Shown: positions 44,199 to 53,301 of the stretch, one piece after another
How the letters are laid out: each line of letters opens with the position of its first letter
Position numbering within the stretch: the first letter of the stretch is position 1
Source: Anaerolineae bacterium
GTDB lineage: Bacteria > Chloroflexota > Anaerolineae > Aggregatilineales > Phototrophicaceae
DNA: 64,000 nucleotides
NCBI GenBank assembly: GCA_022841825.1
Contig: JALHQT010000001.1
Coordinates: forward strand, 248,001-312,000
Direction: 5' to 3'
The notes under the pieces: model-generated
Seen by the model: only the letters and a program-made list of their open reading frames with translations
The model's database searches: none
What the model was told of the DNA's origin: nothing
Position numbers and translations under genes: made by a program

Positions 44199-46220
44199 TT
44201 ACAACTCCACTAAATCCAGGTCACCCATCGGGTCGCGCAGCGCCATCACGCCCTTGAGTTCGACCATCTGATCACGCAGCATCGCCGCTTTCTCAAACTC
44301 CAGCGTCTTTGCCGCGCGCTTCATCTCCGCCTCAAGCTCCTTGATCATCTTATGCAGCTCTTCCTTTGGCAGCGTGTTGAGATCGACTTCGCCCGTTGGC
44401 AGCTTTTGCTCTTCGCTGACCATCGACTTGACGCGGTCGGTGAGATCGCGCACCTGCTTGACGATAGTGGTCGGCGTGATTCCTCGCTCTTCATTGTGGG
44501 CATGTTGTATGGCACGACGGCGCTCGGTTTCCGCTATCGCGCGCTCCATTGACGGTGTCATTTTGTCGGCGTACAGGATGACCTTCCCCTCGATGTGACG
44601 CGCGGCGCGTCCAATCGTCTGAATGAGCGCCTGCTCGGAGCGCAGGAAGCCTTCTTTGTCCGCATCAAGAATGATCGCCAGCGAAACCTCCGGCAGGTCG
44701 ATGCCTTCGCGCAGGAGATTGATCCCGACGATGACATCGTAGACACCGAGGCGCAGGTCGCGCAGAATCTCGACGCGCTCCAGCGTCTCGACTTCCGCGT
44801 GCAGATACTGCGCTTTGATGCCGATTTCGTTGATGTAGCCCGCCAGCTCTTCCGCCATGCGCTGCGTGAGCGTGGTGACGAGCGCGCGCTGCCCCTTCTG
44901 CACTCGCGCTGCGATTTCCTGGAGCAGATCGTCGATCTGACCCTTGGTGGGACGCACGAGGACTTCGGGGTCGAGGATACCTGTTGGGCGGATGACCTGT
45001 TGGACGGTGCGGTCGCTAATTTCGCGCTCGTACGGTCCCGGCGTTGCGGAGGTGTAGACGACCTGGTTCGTCCGCTCCTGGAATTCCTCGAACTTGAGCG
45101 GGCGGTTGTCCATCGCGCTTGGCAGGCGGAAGCCATAGTCCACCAACGTTTGCTTGCGCGTGCGATCACCGTTGTACATGCCACGCACCTGCGGGATGGT
45201 CATGTGGCTCTCGTCGATGATCAGCAGGTAGTCCTTCGGGAAGTAGTCGAGCAGCGACGACGGCGGGCTGCCCGCCGGGCGCTGGTCGAGATGACGCGAG
45301 TAGTTTTCAATGCCGCTGGTGAAGCCCATCTCGCGCAGCATCTCCAGATCATAGTGCGTTCGCTGCTCCAGACGCTGTGCTTCGACGAGTTTGCCTTCGG
45401 ACTTGAAGAACCTCACCTGTTCTTCCAACTCCGCCTCGATGTCACGGATCGCCTTGTGCAGCTTGTCCTGATCTGCCATGAACTGCGCAGCCGGGAACAC
45501 GACGACAACCTCCTGCTGTGACAGGAGTTCGCCCGTGAGTGGGTCGAACTGGGTAATCCGCTCGATCTCGTCTCCAAAGAGTGTGACACGGTAGGCGGCT
45601 TCCTCATAGGGCGGAAAGACTTCTAACACGTCACCCCGAGCGCGGAAGCTGCCTTTTCCTAGGTCCATGTCGCTGCGGGTGTACTGGATGCGAACCAGGT
45701 CACGTAGAACACTTTCGCGCTGAATGCTCGATCCTTTGCGAAACTCGACTGTCGAGCTTCCCCAGGTTTCCGGATCGCCCGTGCCGTAGATGCAGGAGAC
45801 CGAGGCTACGATCAGCACATCACGGCGTGACAGGAGTGCTGCTTTAGCGGCGATGCGCAGACGCTCGATTTGCTCGTTGATGTCCGTCTGCTTCTCGATG
45901 AAGAGGTCGTAACGCGGTACGTAGGACTCTGGCTGATAGTAATCGTAGTAGCTGACGTAGTACTCGACGGCGTTGCGTGGGAAGAACTCCTTAAACTCGG
46001 CGTAGAGCTGCGCTGCCAGTGTCTTGTTGTGTGCCATGACGAGGGTAGGGCGCTGAACCTGTTCGACCACCCACGCCATGCTAGCGGTCTTGCCCGTGCC
46101 TGTTGCGCCGAGCAGCGTCTGATGCTTGAGACCTTTTTCGATCCCGTCTACCAACCCAAAGATGGCGGTGGGCTGGTCACCGGTGGGCTTGAACTCTGAG
46201 ACTACTTCAAATCGTGGCAT
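44199..46220 (-). CDS. uvrB: Excinuclease ABC subunit B
   Basis: 673 aa, standard length. UvrB loads onto damaged DNA in nucleotide excision repair. Walker A is [13 protein letters not shown], the beta-hairpin segment is [17 protein letters not shown], helicase motifs include YTSATPG and QTIGRAARH, and the C-terminal UVR motif (about 620-655) contains [15 protein letters not shown] for contact with UvrC. Monocistronic on the minus strand; AAGGCG precedes ATG 46220. Confidence 0.98.
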   Translation of the reverse strand: MPRFEVVSEFKPTGDQPTAIFGLVDGIEKGLKHQTLLGATGTGKTASMAWVVEQVQRPTLVMAHNKTLAAQLYAEFKEFFPRNAVEYYVSYYDYYQPESYVPRYDLFIEKQTDINEQIERLRIAAKAALLSRRDVLIVASVSCIYGTGDPETWGSSTVEFRKGSSIQRESVLRDLVRIQYTRSDMDLGKGSFRARGDVLEVFPPYEEAAYRVTLFGDEIERITQFDPLTGELLSQQEVVVVFPAAQFMADQDKLHKAIRDIEAELEEQVRFFKSEGKLVEAQRLEQRTHYDLEMLREMGFTSGIENYSRHLDQRPAGSPPSSLLDYFPKDYLLIIDESHMTIPQVRGMYNGDRTRKQTLVDYGFRLPSAMDNRPLKFEEFQERTNQVVYTSATPGPYEREISDRTVQQVIRPTGILDPEVLVRPTKGQIDDLLQEIAARVQKGQRALVTTLTQRMAEELAGYINEIGIKAQYLHAEVETLERVEILRDLRLGVYDVIVGINLLREGIDLPEVSLAIILDADKEGFLRSEQALIQTIGRAARHIEGKVILYADKMTPSMERAIAETERRRAIQHAHNEERGITPTTIVKQVRDLTDRVKSMVSEEQKLPTGEVDLNTLPKEELHKMIKELEAEMKRAAKTLEFEKAAMLRDQMVELKGVMALRDPMGDLDLVEL

Positions 46221-46373
46221 CGTACATCGCCTTTGATCAACCTGAGCAAGCAGTTGTTTGTGCCGCGCGCGGCTTATGTGGATATGGATGGTGAGATTGA
46301 TTGTATAGTGTGTTTGAGAGATTACAGCGCTTTATGTCGTTACGAGCCGTGATTGTGATGAGAGAGGTGAGCT

Positions 46374-47282
46374 ATGGAGACTTCTTTGACGAGGACTTTT
46401 GCTACGACGTCGCGTGGCTTACGCCGCACATCGCCGCCCATGCGGCTGTTCGAGAAAGCAAAGCAGTTTGGCATCTGGAATCCCAGTACGCTGGATCTGA
46501 CTCAAGATCGCGCGGATTGGCTGCGGCTGACGGGTGCGGAGCGCGATGTTGTTCTGCGCCTGACCTCACTGTTCCAGGCGGGTGAAGAGGCAGTGACGCT
46601 AGATCTGCTGCCGTTGATTATGACCATTGCTCGTGAGGGGCGCATCGAAGAAGAGATGTTCCTGACGACCTTTTTATGGGAGGAAGCAAAGCATACGGAC
46701 TTTTTTCGGCGCTTTCTGGATGAAGTTGCGCAGGTCGAAGGCGATCTAAGTCATTATCACACCGCGAATTACCGTACCATCGTTTACGAGGCACTGCCGA
46801 GCGCATTGGGTGCGCTGCTTACCGATTCGTCGCCATCCGCGCAAGTACGCGCGTCGGTGACCTACAATATGATTGTCGAGGGTGTGCTTGCCGAGACCGG
46901 TTATCATGCTTACCACACGATGCTGGAGCGGAATGGGCTGATGCCAGGTCAGTCGTTGGGCATCCGTAACCTCAAGCAGGATGAGTCACGACACATCGCT
47001 TATGGTATTTATCTGATATCTCGCCTGATTGCCGAGGATGAGCAGTTATGGGATGTTGCCGAGCAGTCGATGAATCAACTGCTCATCCCGGCGTTGGGCG
47101 TGATCGAGGATGTCTTTGCGCTCTACAATCCGGTGCCCTTTGGTCTCCAGGTCGAAGAATTCGTCGCCTATGCCACGCTGCAGTTCCAGAAGCGCTATCT
47201 CCGGTTGCAAGCCGCGCGCGGTGCCGCACAGTCTGACGTGGAGGCGCTGCACCAGGCTGCGATAGACCAGGATGATGGTTAG
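46374..47282 (+). CDS. R2-like ligand-binding oxidase (R2lox)
   Basis: 302 aa ferritin-like protein related to ribonucleotide reductase R2. All six metal ligands expected for the Mn/Fe site are present: E71, E104, H107, E169, E204, H207. The Val/Tyr pair that forms the ether crosslink unique to R2lox is also there (V74 in EEAV and Y164 in TYNMIVEG), with the same spacing as in characterised members. It should bind a long-chain fatty-acid-like ligand and do two-electron oxidation; the physiological substrate is unknown. No R1 gene is near, so it is not a working RNR subunit. Confidence 0.92.
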   Translation: METSLTRTFATTSRGLRRTSPPMRLFEKAKQFGIWNPSTLDLTQDRADWLRLTGAERDVVLRLTSLFQAGEEAVTLDLLPLIMTIAREGRIEEEMFLTTFLWEEAKHTDFFRRFLDEVAQVEGDLSHYHTANYRTIVYEALPSALGALLTDSSPSAQVRASVTYNMIVEGVLAETGYHAYHTMLERNGLMPGQSLGIRNLKQDESRHIAYGIYLISRLIAEDEQLWDVAEQSMNQLLIPALGVIEDVFALYNPVPFGLQVEEFVAYATLQFQKRYLRLQAARGAAQSDVEALHQAAIDQDDG

Positions 47283-47347
47283 GCGGGAGATTTTCGCCAA
47301 CTGACCGTTGACATGCGGAATGGGTGTGCTAACATGATCGGCATGAT

Positions 47348-47419
47348 GCGGGGTAGAGCAGTGGCAGCTCGTCGGGCTCATAACCCGGAGGTCGTAGGTT
47401 CGAATCCTGCCCCCGCTAA
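47348..47419 (+). tRNA. Initiator tRNA-fMet (CAT)
   Basis: 72 bases without encoded CCA. Acceptor stem TGCGGGG / CCCCGCT has an unpaired first position (T1-T72), the D stem is GAGC / GCTC (A11-T24), anticodon loop CTCATAA (CAT at 47426 minus 46, i.e. 47380-47382), and the anticodon stem has three consecutive G-C pairs next to the loop. These are all initiator marks. T-loop TTCGAAT is standard. Confidence 0.93.
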
Positions 47420-47448
47420 TCAATGTAAGACGTGTCACATCCCATACG

Positions 47449-47522
47449 GTGATGTAGCTCAACTGGTTAGAGCACGCGATTCATAACCGCGAGGTTGAAA
47501 GTTCAAGTCTTTCCATCACCAT
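47449..47522 (+). tRNA. tRNA with CAT anticodon (elongator Met, or Ile2 if lysidine-modified)
   Basis: 74 bases. Acceptor GGTGATG / CATCACC pairs perfectly, discriminator A, D stem GCTC / GAGC, T stem GAAAG / CTTTC. Anticodon CAT is at 47483-47485. The top pair of the anticodon stem is A-C (A480, C488), the other four pair. Without the TilS substrate check, Met versus Ile2 cannot be decided; Met is more likely. It lies 29 bases after tRNA-fMet. Confidence 0.9.
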
Positions 47523-47530
47523 GCAGTCAA

Positions 47531-47556
47531 AGCTCCGAGCAATCGGGGCTTTTTTG
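47531..47556 (+). terminator. Rho-independent terminator after the tRNA pair
   Basis: Stem AAGCTCCGA / TCGGGGCTT (one G-T pair), loop GCAA, then TTTT. It ends the two-tRNA transcript. Confidence 0.88.
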
Positions 47557-47611
47557 TTGCCCGCAAGTGGCAGTTTGTAGAATTACTTTACAGAATGCAC
47601 AAGGCTTACTT

Positions 47612-48280
47612 ATGAAACGTGAACTGCGACTTCAAGCACGACAACTCCGTGCCGATGGCTTGTCGGTTAGAAAAATTGCTGAAGTCATGAACTTACCTAC
47701 AAGTACGATCAGTTTGTGGGTTCGTGATGTTGCGCTGACGAGTACCCAAGTCGAAACTTTGAAGCTGCAGAATCGGCGGTATGGCGCACAAAACAAGGGT
47801 GCGCAAAGTAACAGACTCGCGGGACAGGCGTTGCGTAAGTCGTATCAGCAAGTCGGACGTGCAAAGGCTCAGGAAGGCAATCCTCTGCATCTTGCTGGAT
47901 GTATGCTGTACTGGGCTGAGGGTGCAAAAGCTCGAAATAATCTGCAATTCGCAAATTCAGACTCGAACATGATGAAATTATTCATACGCTTTCTGCGAGA
48001 GCAGATGGGTGTTCCAGATACGAAGATGCGCATGTTTATCCACTGCCATACGGAAGAAAAAGATGCACAGCACCAGATTGAGGAATACTGGCTGACACTG
48101 CTTCGTTTGCCTCGATCTCAATTGCGCAAGACATTTTACAAACGAGGAAGCACAACAGTCCACAGAAACCTACCATATGGCATTTGTCGGTTAGCGGTTT
48201 ACCAATCTGCTATCCTCCAGCACATCTACGGTGCGATTCAGGAGTATGGCGGCTTCGAGGAGCCAAGCTGGCTGGACTGA
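47612..48280 (+). CDS. HTH plus LAGLIDADG-like protein, possible stand-alone homing endonuclease relative
   Basis: 222 aa from ATG 47612 (AAGG seven bases upstream). Residues 1-43 form a resolvase-type helix-turn-helix (ADGLSVRKIAEVMNLPTSTI). Residues about 93-215 carry LAGCMLYWAEGAK (94-106), then FANSDSNMMKLFIRFLREQMGV, a pattern resembling LAGLIDADG proteins that pair with an HTH in Chloroflexota and Actinomycetota. One counted stretch (47641-47700) is 45% G+C against 67% in a counted stretch of lysA (48841-48900). It lies straight after a tRNA terminator, so acquisition by transfer is plausible. Activity is unproven. Confidence 0.65.
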   Translation: MKRELRLQARQLRADGLSVRKIAEVMNLPTSTISLWVRDVALTSTQVETLKLQNRRYGAQNKGAQSNRLAGQALRKSYQQVGRAKAQEGNPLHLAGCMLYWAEGAKARNNLQFANSDSNMMKLFIRFLREQMGVPDTKMRMFIHCHTEEKDAQHQIEEYWLTLLRLPRSQLRKTFYKRGSTTVHRNLPYGICRLAVYQSAILQHIYGAIQEYGGFEEPSWLD

Positions 48281-48292
48281 ATGTTTGCCCGA

Positions 48293-49528
48293 TCACGATT
48301 CGTGGGCGATCAGGTCATCCCAGGTTTCGCGCCGTCTCGCCACTCGCCAGGTCTGACCGTCGAGATCAACGACGACTTCAGGCGGGCGCGGACGGGCATT
48401 GTAGGTACTCGCCATCACAAAGCCGTATGCGCCCGCGGTAAGCAGCGCAACAAGATCGCCTGGCGAAAGCGCTGGCAGCAAGCGCGCGTGCGCTAAAGAA
48501 TCGGTTGTTTCGCAGACAGGTCCGACGACATCTACTGTCTCGAATTCGCCAGCTCGCCGGGTCAGCGGGACGATCTCGTGGTGTGCGTCGTAGAGGGCAG
48601 GGCGCATGAGTTCGGTCATACCTGTGTCGAGCACGACGAACTTCTGCCCGCCGTGTTCTTTCGTGTACAGCACGCTGGCGACCACTAATCCCGCATCGGC
48701 GATAATGCTGCGCCCAGGCTCAATCAGAACATCGTAGCTGCCGAGGTACGGCATGAGCGCAGAGGCGAAGGCAGCCGGGTTGGGTAGTGCTTGTTCTGAG
48801 CGATACTGCGTTGGAATCCCGCCGCCGATGTCGATGGTGCGGATCTGGTGATAGGGCGCGATGAGGGTGAGCGTGCTGCGGACGGCTTCCAGCGTGGCGA
48901 GCGTGTCGCCGAGCTGGCTGCCAATGTGGATGTGGATGCCCTGGATCCGCAGGGTTGGGAACTCCGCTTGCCGCTCCAGTATGCTGCGAATGGCGTCCGC
49001 CGAAAGCCCGAACTTCGCACCGCTGTGCCCGGTCGCGATTTTGCTGATCGTGTTCGCGGAGACATCCGGGTTGTAACGGAGGGCGATCCTAGCAGTTTGC
49101 CCGCGCTCGCTGGCAAGGCGATTGATGACCTGGCATTCCGCTTCGTTCTCGATATTGATCCAGCCGATCCTGTGTTCAACTGCATAACGCAAGTCATCAG
49201 CGCTCTTGCCGACACCCGCAAATACGATCTGCTCAGGCGCACAGCCCGCCAGCAGCGCTTTGTAGATTTCCCCGCCGCTGACACAGTCGATACCAGCGCC
49301 CGCGCTCACCAGGGCGCGGAGCAATGAGAGATTGGCATTTGCCTTTGCGCTGTAGTGAACATGACCACCTAACCCTGCGAAGGCATCCCTGATCTGGTGA
49401 TAATTCTCGATGGCGCGTCTGAGACTATAGAGGTAAAGCGGCGTGCCGACTTGTTCCACGATGGTCTGTACGGGGATGGCGTCGCAGTAGAGACGATCAT
49501 CCTGGTAACGGATGCTGGAATTCAGCAT
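48293..49528 (-). CDS. lysA: Diaminopimelate decarboxylase
   Basis: 411 aa PLP enzyme of fold type III, last step of lysine synthesis. The PLP lysine is in HYSAKANANLSLLR. HIHIGSQ, DIGGGIP, EPGRS and GPVCETTD are the family's active-site blocks, with the Cys of the second motif donated across the dimer. Length and order are normal. ATG 49528 is preceded on the minus strand by TATACA, so a short leader is likely. It is divergent from the dynamin-like genes. Confidence 0.96.
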   Translation of the reverse strand: MLNSSIRYQDDRLYCDAIPVQTIVEQVGTPLYLYSLRRAIENYHQIRDAFAGLGGHVHYSAKANANLSLLRALVSAGAGIDCVSGGEIYKALLAGCAPEQIVFAGVGKSADDLRYAVEHRIGWINIENEAECQVINRLASERGQTARIALRYNPDVSANTISKIATGHSGAKFGLSADAIRSILERQAEFPTLRIQGIHIHIGSQLGDTLATLEAVRSTLTLIAPYHQIRTIDIGGGIPTQYRSEQALPNPAAFASALMPYLGSYDVLIEPGRSIIADAGLVVASVLYTKEHGGQKFVVLDTGMTELMRPALYDAHHEIVPLTRRAGEFETVDVVGPVCETTDSLAHARLLPALSPGDLVALLTAGAYGFVMASTYNARPRPPEVVVDLDGQTWRVARRRETWDDLIAHES

Positions 49529-49636
49529 TAGGTGGGTCGCTTCTGTATAAACAGGACATGCTGCACATGGTTCACCGAGTGCGAATGTAGTATAACAGGC
49601 TCAACCATCCTGCATAACAGGCGAAGGGGATTGGCT

Positions 49637-51490
49637 TTGGCTGCTGAGAATGTTGGCACAAAACTGGCAGTAGAGTACGAAACTCTGCGACGGCGGGAAC
49701 ACGAGCTGATCATGGGTCTGCTGGATGTTCTGCCGAAGATCGACAACTTGCCGGAAGAGCGTGTTGCCCAGGTGCGCGATGCGCTGTTTCATGCAGATAA
49801 CCCGTTCCTGATCGTCTTCGTGGGTCCCTTCAGCAGCGGAAAATCCTCGCTGATCAATGCATTGCTGGGTGAAGAAATCCTGTCGGTAGGTCCTGTCCCG
49901 ACCACCGATCGCATCACCATTCTGCGCTATGGCGAAAGCACGCAGAAGGTGCGCGGCGGGGATTTCGACACGCTGTTTCATTCGTCTCCACTGCTCAAGA
50001 AGGTAAGCTTCGTCGATACGCCTGGGTTAGAGTCAATCTTCCAGAAGCACGAGGAGGCTACGCGCAAATTCCTTCATCGCGCTGATGTGGTCTTGCTGGT
50101 GATGCTGGCGACGCAGGCGATTACCGCGAGCAATCTTGATTACATGAAGAGGCTTCAGGAGTATGGCAAAGCCGTTATCCTCCTGGTGAATCAGATTGAC
50201 GTGTTGTCGCCGGAGGAAATCGAGTCCGTCAAGCAGTATGTTACCGATCAGGCATATGACGGATTGGGGTACAAGCCGGAAATCTGGCTGATGTCGTCCA
50301 AACAAGGGATGGCGGCGCGGCAGGAGGACGGAGTCATTGATTCCGTCTCTTGGGCTGCCAGTGGGCTGGCGCTGATTGAAGGTTACATCGACGAGCAGTT
50401 GGGCGATGCCGCCCGCCTGCGCCAGAAACTCCAAACCCCGCTGCAAATCGTGCAGAACGTCAATCAGGCGGCGCTGGAAGCGCTTCGCGCCAACCAGTCG
50501 GCGCTTGACCAATATCAGAATATTGGTCAGAACATTGAACAGCAGCTTGCCGCCCAGAAGCGTGACCAGGATCGCGCAGTGCGTGAGACGATAGAGCAGG
50601 TGAACAGTACGTTCGCCGAAGCAGGTCGCCGGGGCGGCGACGCCATCCGCGACATTTTCAAGTTTAGCGACGCGCTCATCTCATTCGTTCGCGGCGTGCT
50701 GGAGCTGTTTGGGTTGGGTGGTTTGGCACGGCGCGTACGCGGTGAATATGTCAAGATGGCGTTCGAACGCTTCAAGGTGTTCGAGCCGATTGGAGAGCTG
50801 TCGACAATCGTCGATAAGCTCGCGCCACGCCTAGAAGGGAAAGACATCCAGGACGTAGATGATCTGGTGAAGTACAGCCGCAGGGAAATTGCGGCGCTGC
50901 CAGAAGCCATCCGTGAAAAGGTCATCGGCGATGTGAAGGCTCCTACACAGTATGATCGTGCCGCGTTTCACAACATGCGAACGCCGCTGGATGACATCGA
51001 ACGCGAAGCCCACAGCCTTGAGCCGGAACGCATCGAGAGCGACGTGCGAAATACCCTCCTGTACCTGGGCGCATACCAGGTTCTCATGATCGTACTGATC
51101 GCCTTCATCGCGCTGGGAAGTGGGTTATTCACCGCCGAACAGCAGGGACTGCGCCTGATCATTCTTGTCCTGCTGCTTGGGTTCGCGTTGTTGGGCTTTC
51201 TCGTCCTGCCGCTGCGTGGGCGCTGGCTGGCGAGCAAATACACCAGCCAAATCAACAAGCTGCAAGCACGGTACGTGGAGACGATCAGCAAAGCTGCCGA
51301 TGCGCAGTTGAGCTATGGTATGCAGCTTCGCCGTGACGCGGTTGCGCCGCTGACGCGCCTGGTGGAAGCGCAGACGAGTGTGCAGACTGAGCAGCTTCGC
51401 AGCCTGCAAAATGCGCAGCAGGAAATCGTCAAGATCGAAGGTGAATTGACTTCAATGGGCAAGCCAAGCCTATTTGGATTGCGAGGGTAA
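49637..51490 (+). CDS. Bacterial dynamin-like GTPase (first of a tandem pair)
   Basis: 617 aa from TTG 49637, six bases after GAAGGGGA (TTG 49631 touches it, so is less likely). G domain: G1 GPFSSGKSSL (63-72), G2 PTTDRI, G3 VDTPGLE, G4 NQID. A long helical stalk follows, then two close membrane helices near residues 480-530 (VLMIVLIAFIALGSGLF; LIILVLLLGFALLGFLVL) and a final coiled-coil. Dynamin-like proteins bend or fuse membranes upon GTP hydrolysis. The next gene starts two bases after the stop. Confidence 0.88.
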   Translation: MAAENVGTKLAVEYETLRRREHELIMGLLDVLPKIDNLPEERVAQVRDALFHADNPFLIVFVGPFSSGKSSLINALLGEEILSVGPVPTTDRITILRYGESTQKVRGGDFDTLFHSSPLLKKVSFVDTPGLESIFQKHEEATRKFLHRADVVLLVMLATQAITASNLDYMKRLQEYGKAVILLVNQIDVLSPEEIESVKQYVTDQAYDGLGYKPEIWLMSSKQGMAARQEDGVIDSVSWAASGLALIEGYIDEQLGDAARLRQKLQTPLQIVQNVNQAALEALRANQSALDQYQNIGQNIEQQLAAQKRDQDRAVRETIEQVNSTFAEAGRRGGDAIRDIFKFSDALISFVRGVLELFGLGGLARRVRGEYVKMAFERFKVFEPIGELSTIVDKLAPRLEGKDIQDVDDLVKYSRREIAALPEAIREKVIGDVKAPTQYDRAAFHNMRTPLDDIEREAHSLEPERIESDVRNTLLYLGAYQVLMIVLIAFIALGSGLFTAEQQGLRLIILVLLLGFALLGFLVLPLRGRWLASKYTSQINKLQARYVETISKAADAQLSYGMQLRRDAVAPLTRLVEAQTSVQTEQLRSLQNAQQEIVKIEGELTSMGKPSLFGLRG

Positions 51491-51491
51491 T

Positions 51492-53273
51492 GTGACGAAT
51501 GCTGTCCTGATGGAAGGGGCAATTGCTGCCCTTCGCGAGTCCGAGATTCGCCTGCTGACCGACATCGCCACGTCGATTGGCGAGATGGGGGAAAGCGCGC
51601 AGTCGGATCGTCGGCGCTTGCTCGATGTTGCTGAAGACCTGCGCGACATGTTTTTCCTGGTCGCCATTATTGGTGAGTTCAACGCAGGGAAGTCGTCGTT
51701 GATCAACGCCCTGTTGGGTGATGAACTGCTGCCGACCGGAATTACGCCAACCACCGAAATGATCGAAGTCATTCGCTATGGTGAGATCGGTGACCGCCGC
51801 CCGCAGCAGCGTGACGACAGCACGCGCCTGTGGACGCATCCGAATACGGGTGCGCCGGGCATCGCGCTCGTGGATACGCCCGGGACGGGGTCGGTGTTCG
51901 CACGTCATGAACGTACAGCGAAGGATTTCCTGCACCGCAGTGATCTGGTCATCTTCGTCATCTCTGCAAAGCGCGCGCTTGCCGAGACCGAACGGCTGTA
52001 TCTGAGCCTGGCGAAAGACTACGGCAAGAAGATCCTGTTGGTCGTGAACCAGGTCGATCTGCTTCAGCCGCATGAACAGCAGGAAGTTCGGCGTTTTGTC
52101 GAACGCCAGGTGCAGGAACTGCTGGAACTGCGCCCGTTGATCTTCATGGTGTCGTCGCGCGAAGCGTTGAACGCAGCGCGTAATGGCAGCCCGCCTGGGA
52201 CGGATGCAGGCGGCGTTGCGGCATTGAAGTCGCACCTCAAGGGTGTGTTCACAGAAGCGCCACCTACACGGCAGAAACTGCTGGCACAACTCGATATGGG
52301 CAAGCGGCTCGTCGAGCGCTATCTGGACGTTTCGCAGTCGGGTGCGAATGTCGTCTCTACCGATACGCAAAAGGTGCGGGATGTCCAGCGCGAGCTTGAA
52401 CAGCAGTCAGGGGGTCTCGAAACGCAGCTCAAAACCGCCCGTGTCGAGATACAGCAGGTGTTTGACGGACTGCGTGAACGTGGCATGACCTTCATCGATA
52501 ACAACCTGTCTATCCGCCGTTTTGGGCGCGGCATCAACAAAGAGGTGCTGCAAGCGGAGTTTCGCGATGTCGTCATCGGACGCGCCCTCCGCGACATTAA
52601 CGAGGCGAGCGGCGATTATGTGAATGCGCTGATCGACAACAGTCGGCTGTACTGGCGAGGTGTCATTGACCGCCTGAACCAGCTCAATGACCTGCTTGAG
52701 CAGGAACTGACGGGGTTGGATGCCGGAGTTTACAGCGAACAGCGCGAAGCATTGCAGGAAGCCGTTCGGATCGCTGAGACTGAGCTGAAGAGCTATTCCA
52801 GCGGCGAAGTTCTGGGACGGCTGGAGACAACCTTCGAGACGAATCTTGGCAGTTTTACGACCTGGGGTGCCACGGCGATAGTCGGTCTGATCGTCACTCT
52901 CCTGGCAATTGCGACTCCAGGTCCCCTGGTTGGTGTCGGGGCTGCGGCGCTGGCGCTGCCCGCGTTGGTGATCGGAGCGCCGGTTGCGGCAGTCGGGGGT
53001 TACCTGGCACTGCGCTACTATCGGCGCGTGACGGCAGACACCAAGCGCGAGCTGAAAGAGCGTATCGACCATCTGCAGAAGACCTACACTGAGTCGCTCG
53101 ATAAGCTCACGCAGAAAGAGCGCAATCGGCTGACGCAGTATGGCAAGCAGGTCCTGACCCCTGTTTTCAGCCGCCTTGAAGTGCTCTCCCAGCGCTACGC
53201 GGTACAGCAAAGCAGGCTGCGTGAACACCTGGCGCAGATCGAAACGCTGCGCAAAGGGATTGAAGGCGTTTGA
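51492..53273 (+). CDS. Bacterial dynamin-like GTPase (second of a tandem pair)
   Basis: 593 aa from GTG 51492 behind GAGGG (ATG 51510 is possible). G1 GEFNAGKSSL, G2 TPTTEMI, G3 VDTPGTG, G4 NQVD. A helical stalk (about 290-430) leads to a hydrophobic hairpin (WGATAIVGLIVTLLAIATPG; VGAAALALPALVIGAPVA) and a C-terminal coiled-coil. It shares the fold but is clearly different from the upstream gene, as in other bacteria where two dynamin-like proteins form a hetero-oligomer. It is translationally linked to its partner. Confidence 0.88.
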   Translation: MTNAVLMEGAIAALRESEIRLLTDIATSIGEMGESAQSDRRRLLDVAEDLRDMFFLVAIIGEFNAGKSSLINALLGDELLPTGITPTTEMIEVIRYGEIGDRRPQQRDDSTRLWTHPNTGAPGIALVDTPGTGSVFARHERTAKDFLHRSDLVIFVISAKRALAETERLYLSLAKDYGKKILLVVNQVDLLQPHEQQEVRRFVERQVQELLELRPLIFMVSSREALNAARNGSPPGTDAGGVAALKSHLKGVFTEAPPTRQKLLAQLDMGKRLVERYLDVSQSGANVVSTDTQKVRDVQRELEQQSGGLETQLKTARVEIQQVFDGLRERGMTFIDNNLSIRRFGRGINKEVLQAEFRDVVIGRALRDINEASGDYVNALIDNSRLYWRGVIDRLNQLNDLLEQELTGLDAGVYSEQREALQEAVRIAETELKSYSSGEVLGRLETTFETNLGSFTTWGATAIVGLIVTLLAIATPGPLVGVGAAALALPALVIGAPVAAVGGYLALRYYRRVTADTKRELKERIDHLQKTYTESLDKLTQKERNRLTQYGKQVLTPVFSRLEVLSQRYAVQQSRLREHLAQIETLRKGIEGV

Positions 53274-53283
53274 GACGGCTCGC

Positions 53284-53301
53284 GGGGCGGTGCGCCGCCC
53301 C
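53284..53301. repeat. Hairpin at the end of the dynamin and HDAC-family genes
   Basis: Stem GGGGCGG / CCGCCCC, loop TGCG. It overlaps the last base of the convergent HDAC-family gene. On the minus strand the flanks read TAGGGGCG, like the palindrome at 22826. It could end both transcripts. Confidence 0.5.
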
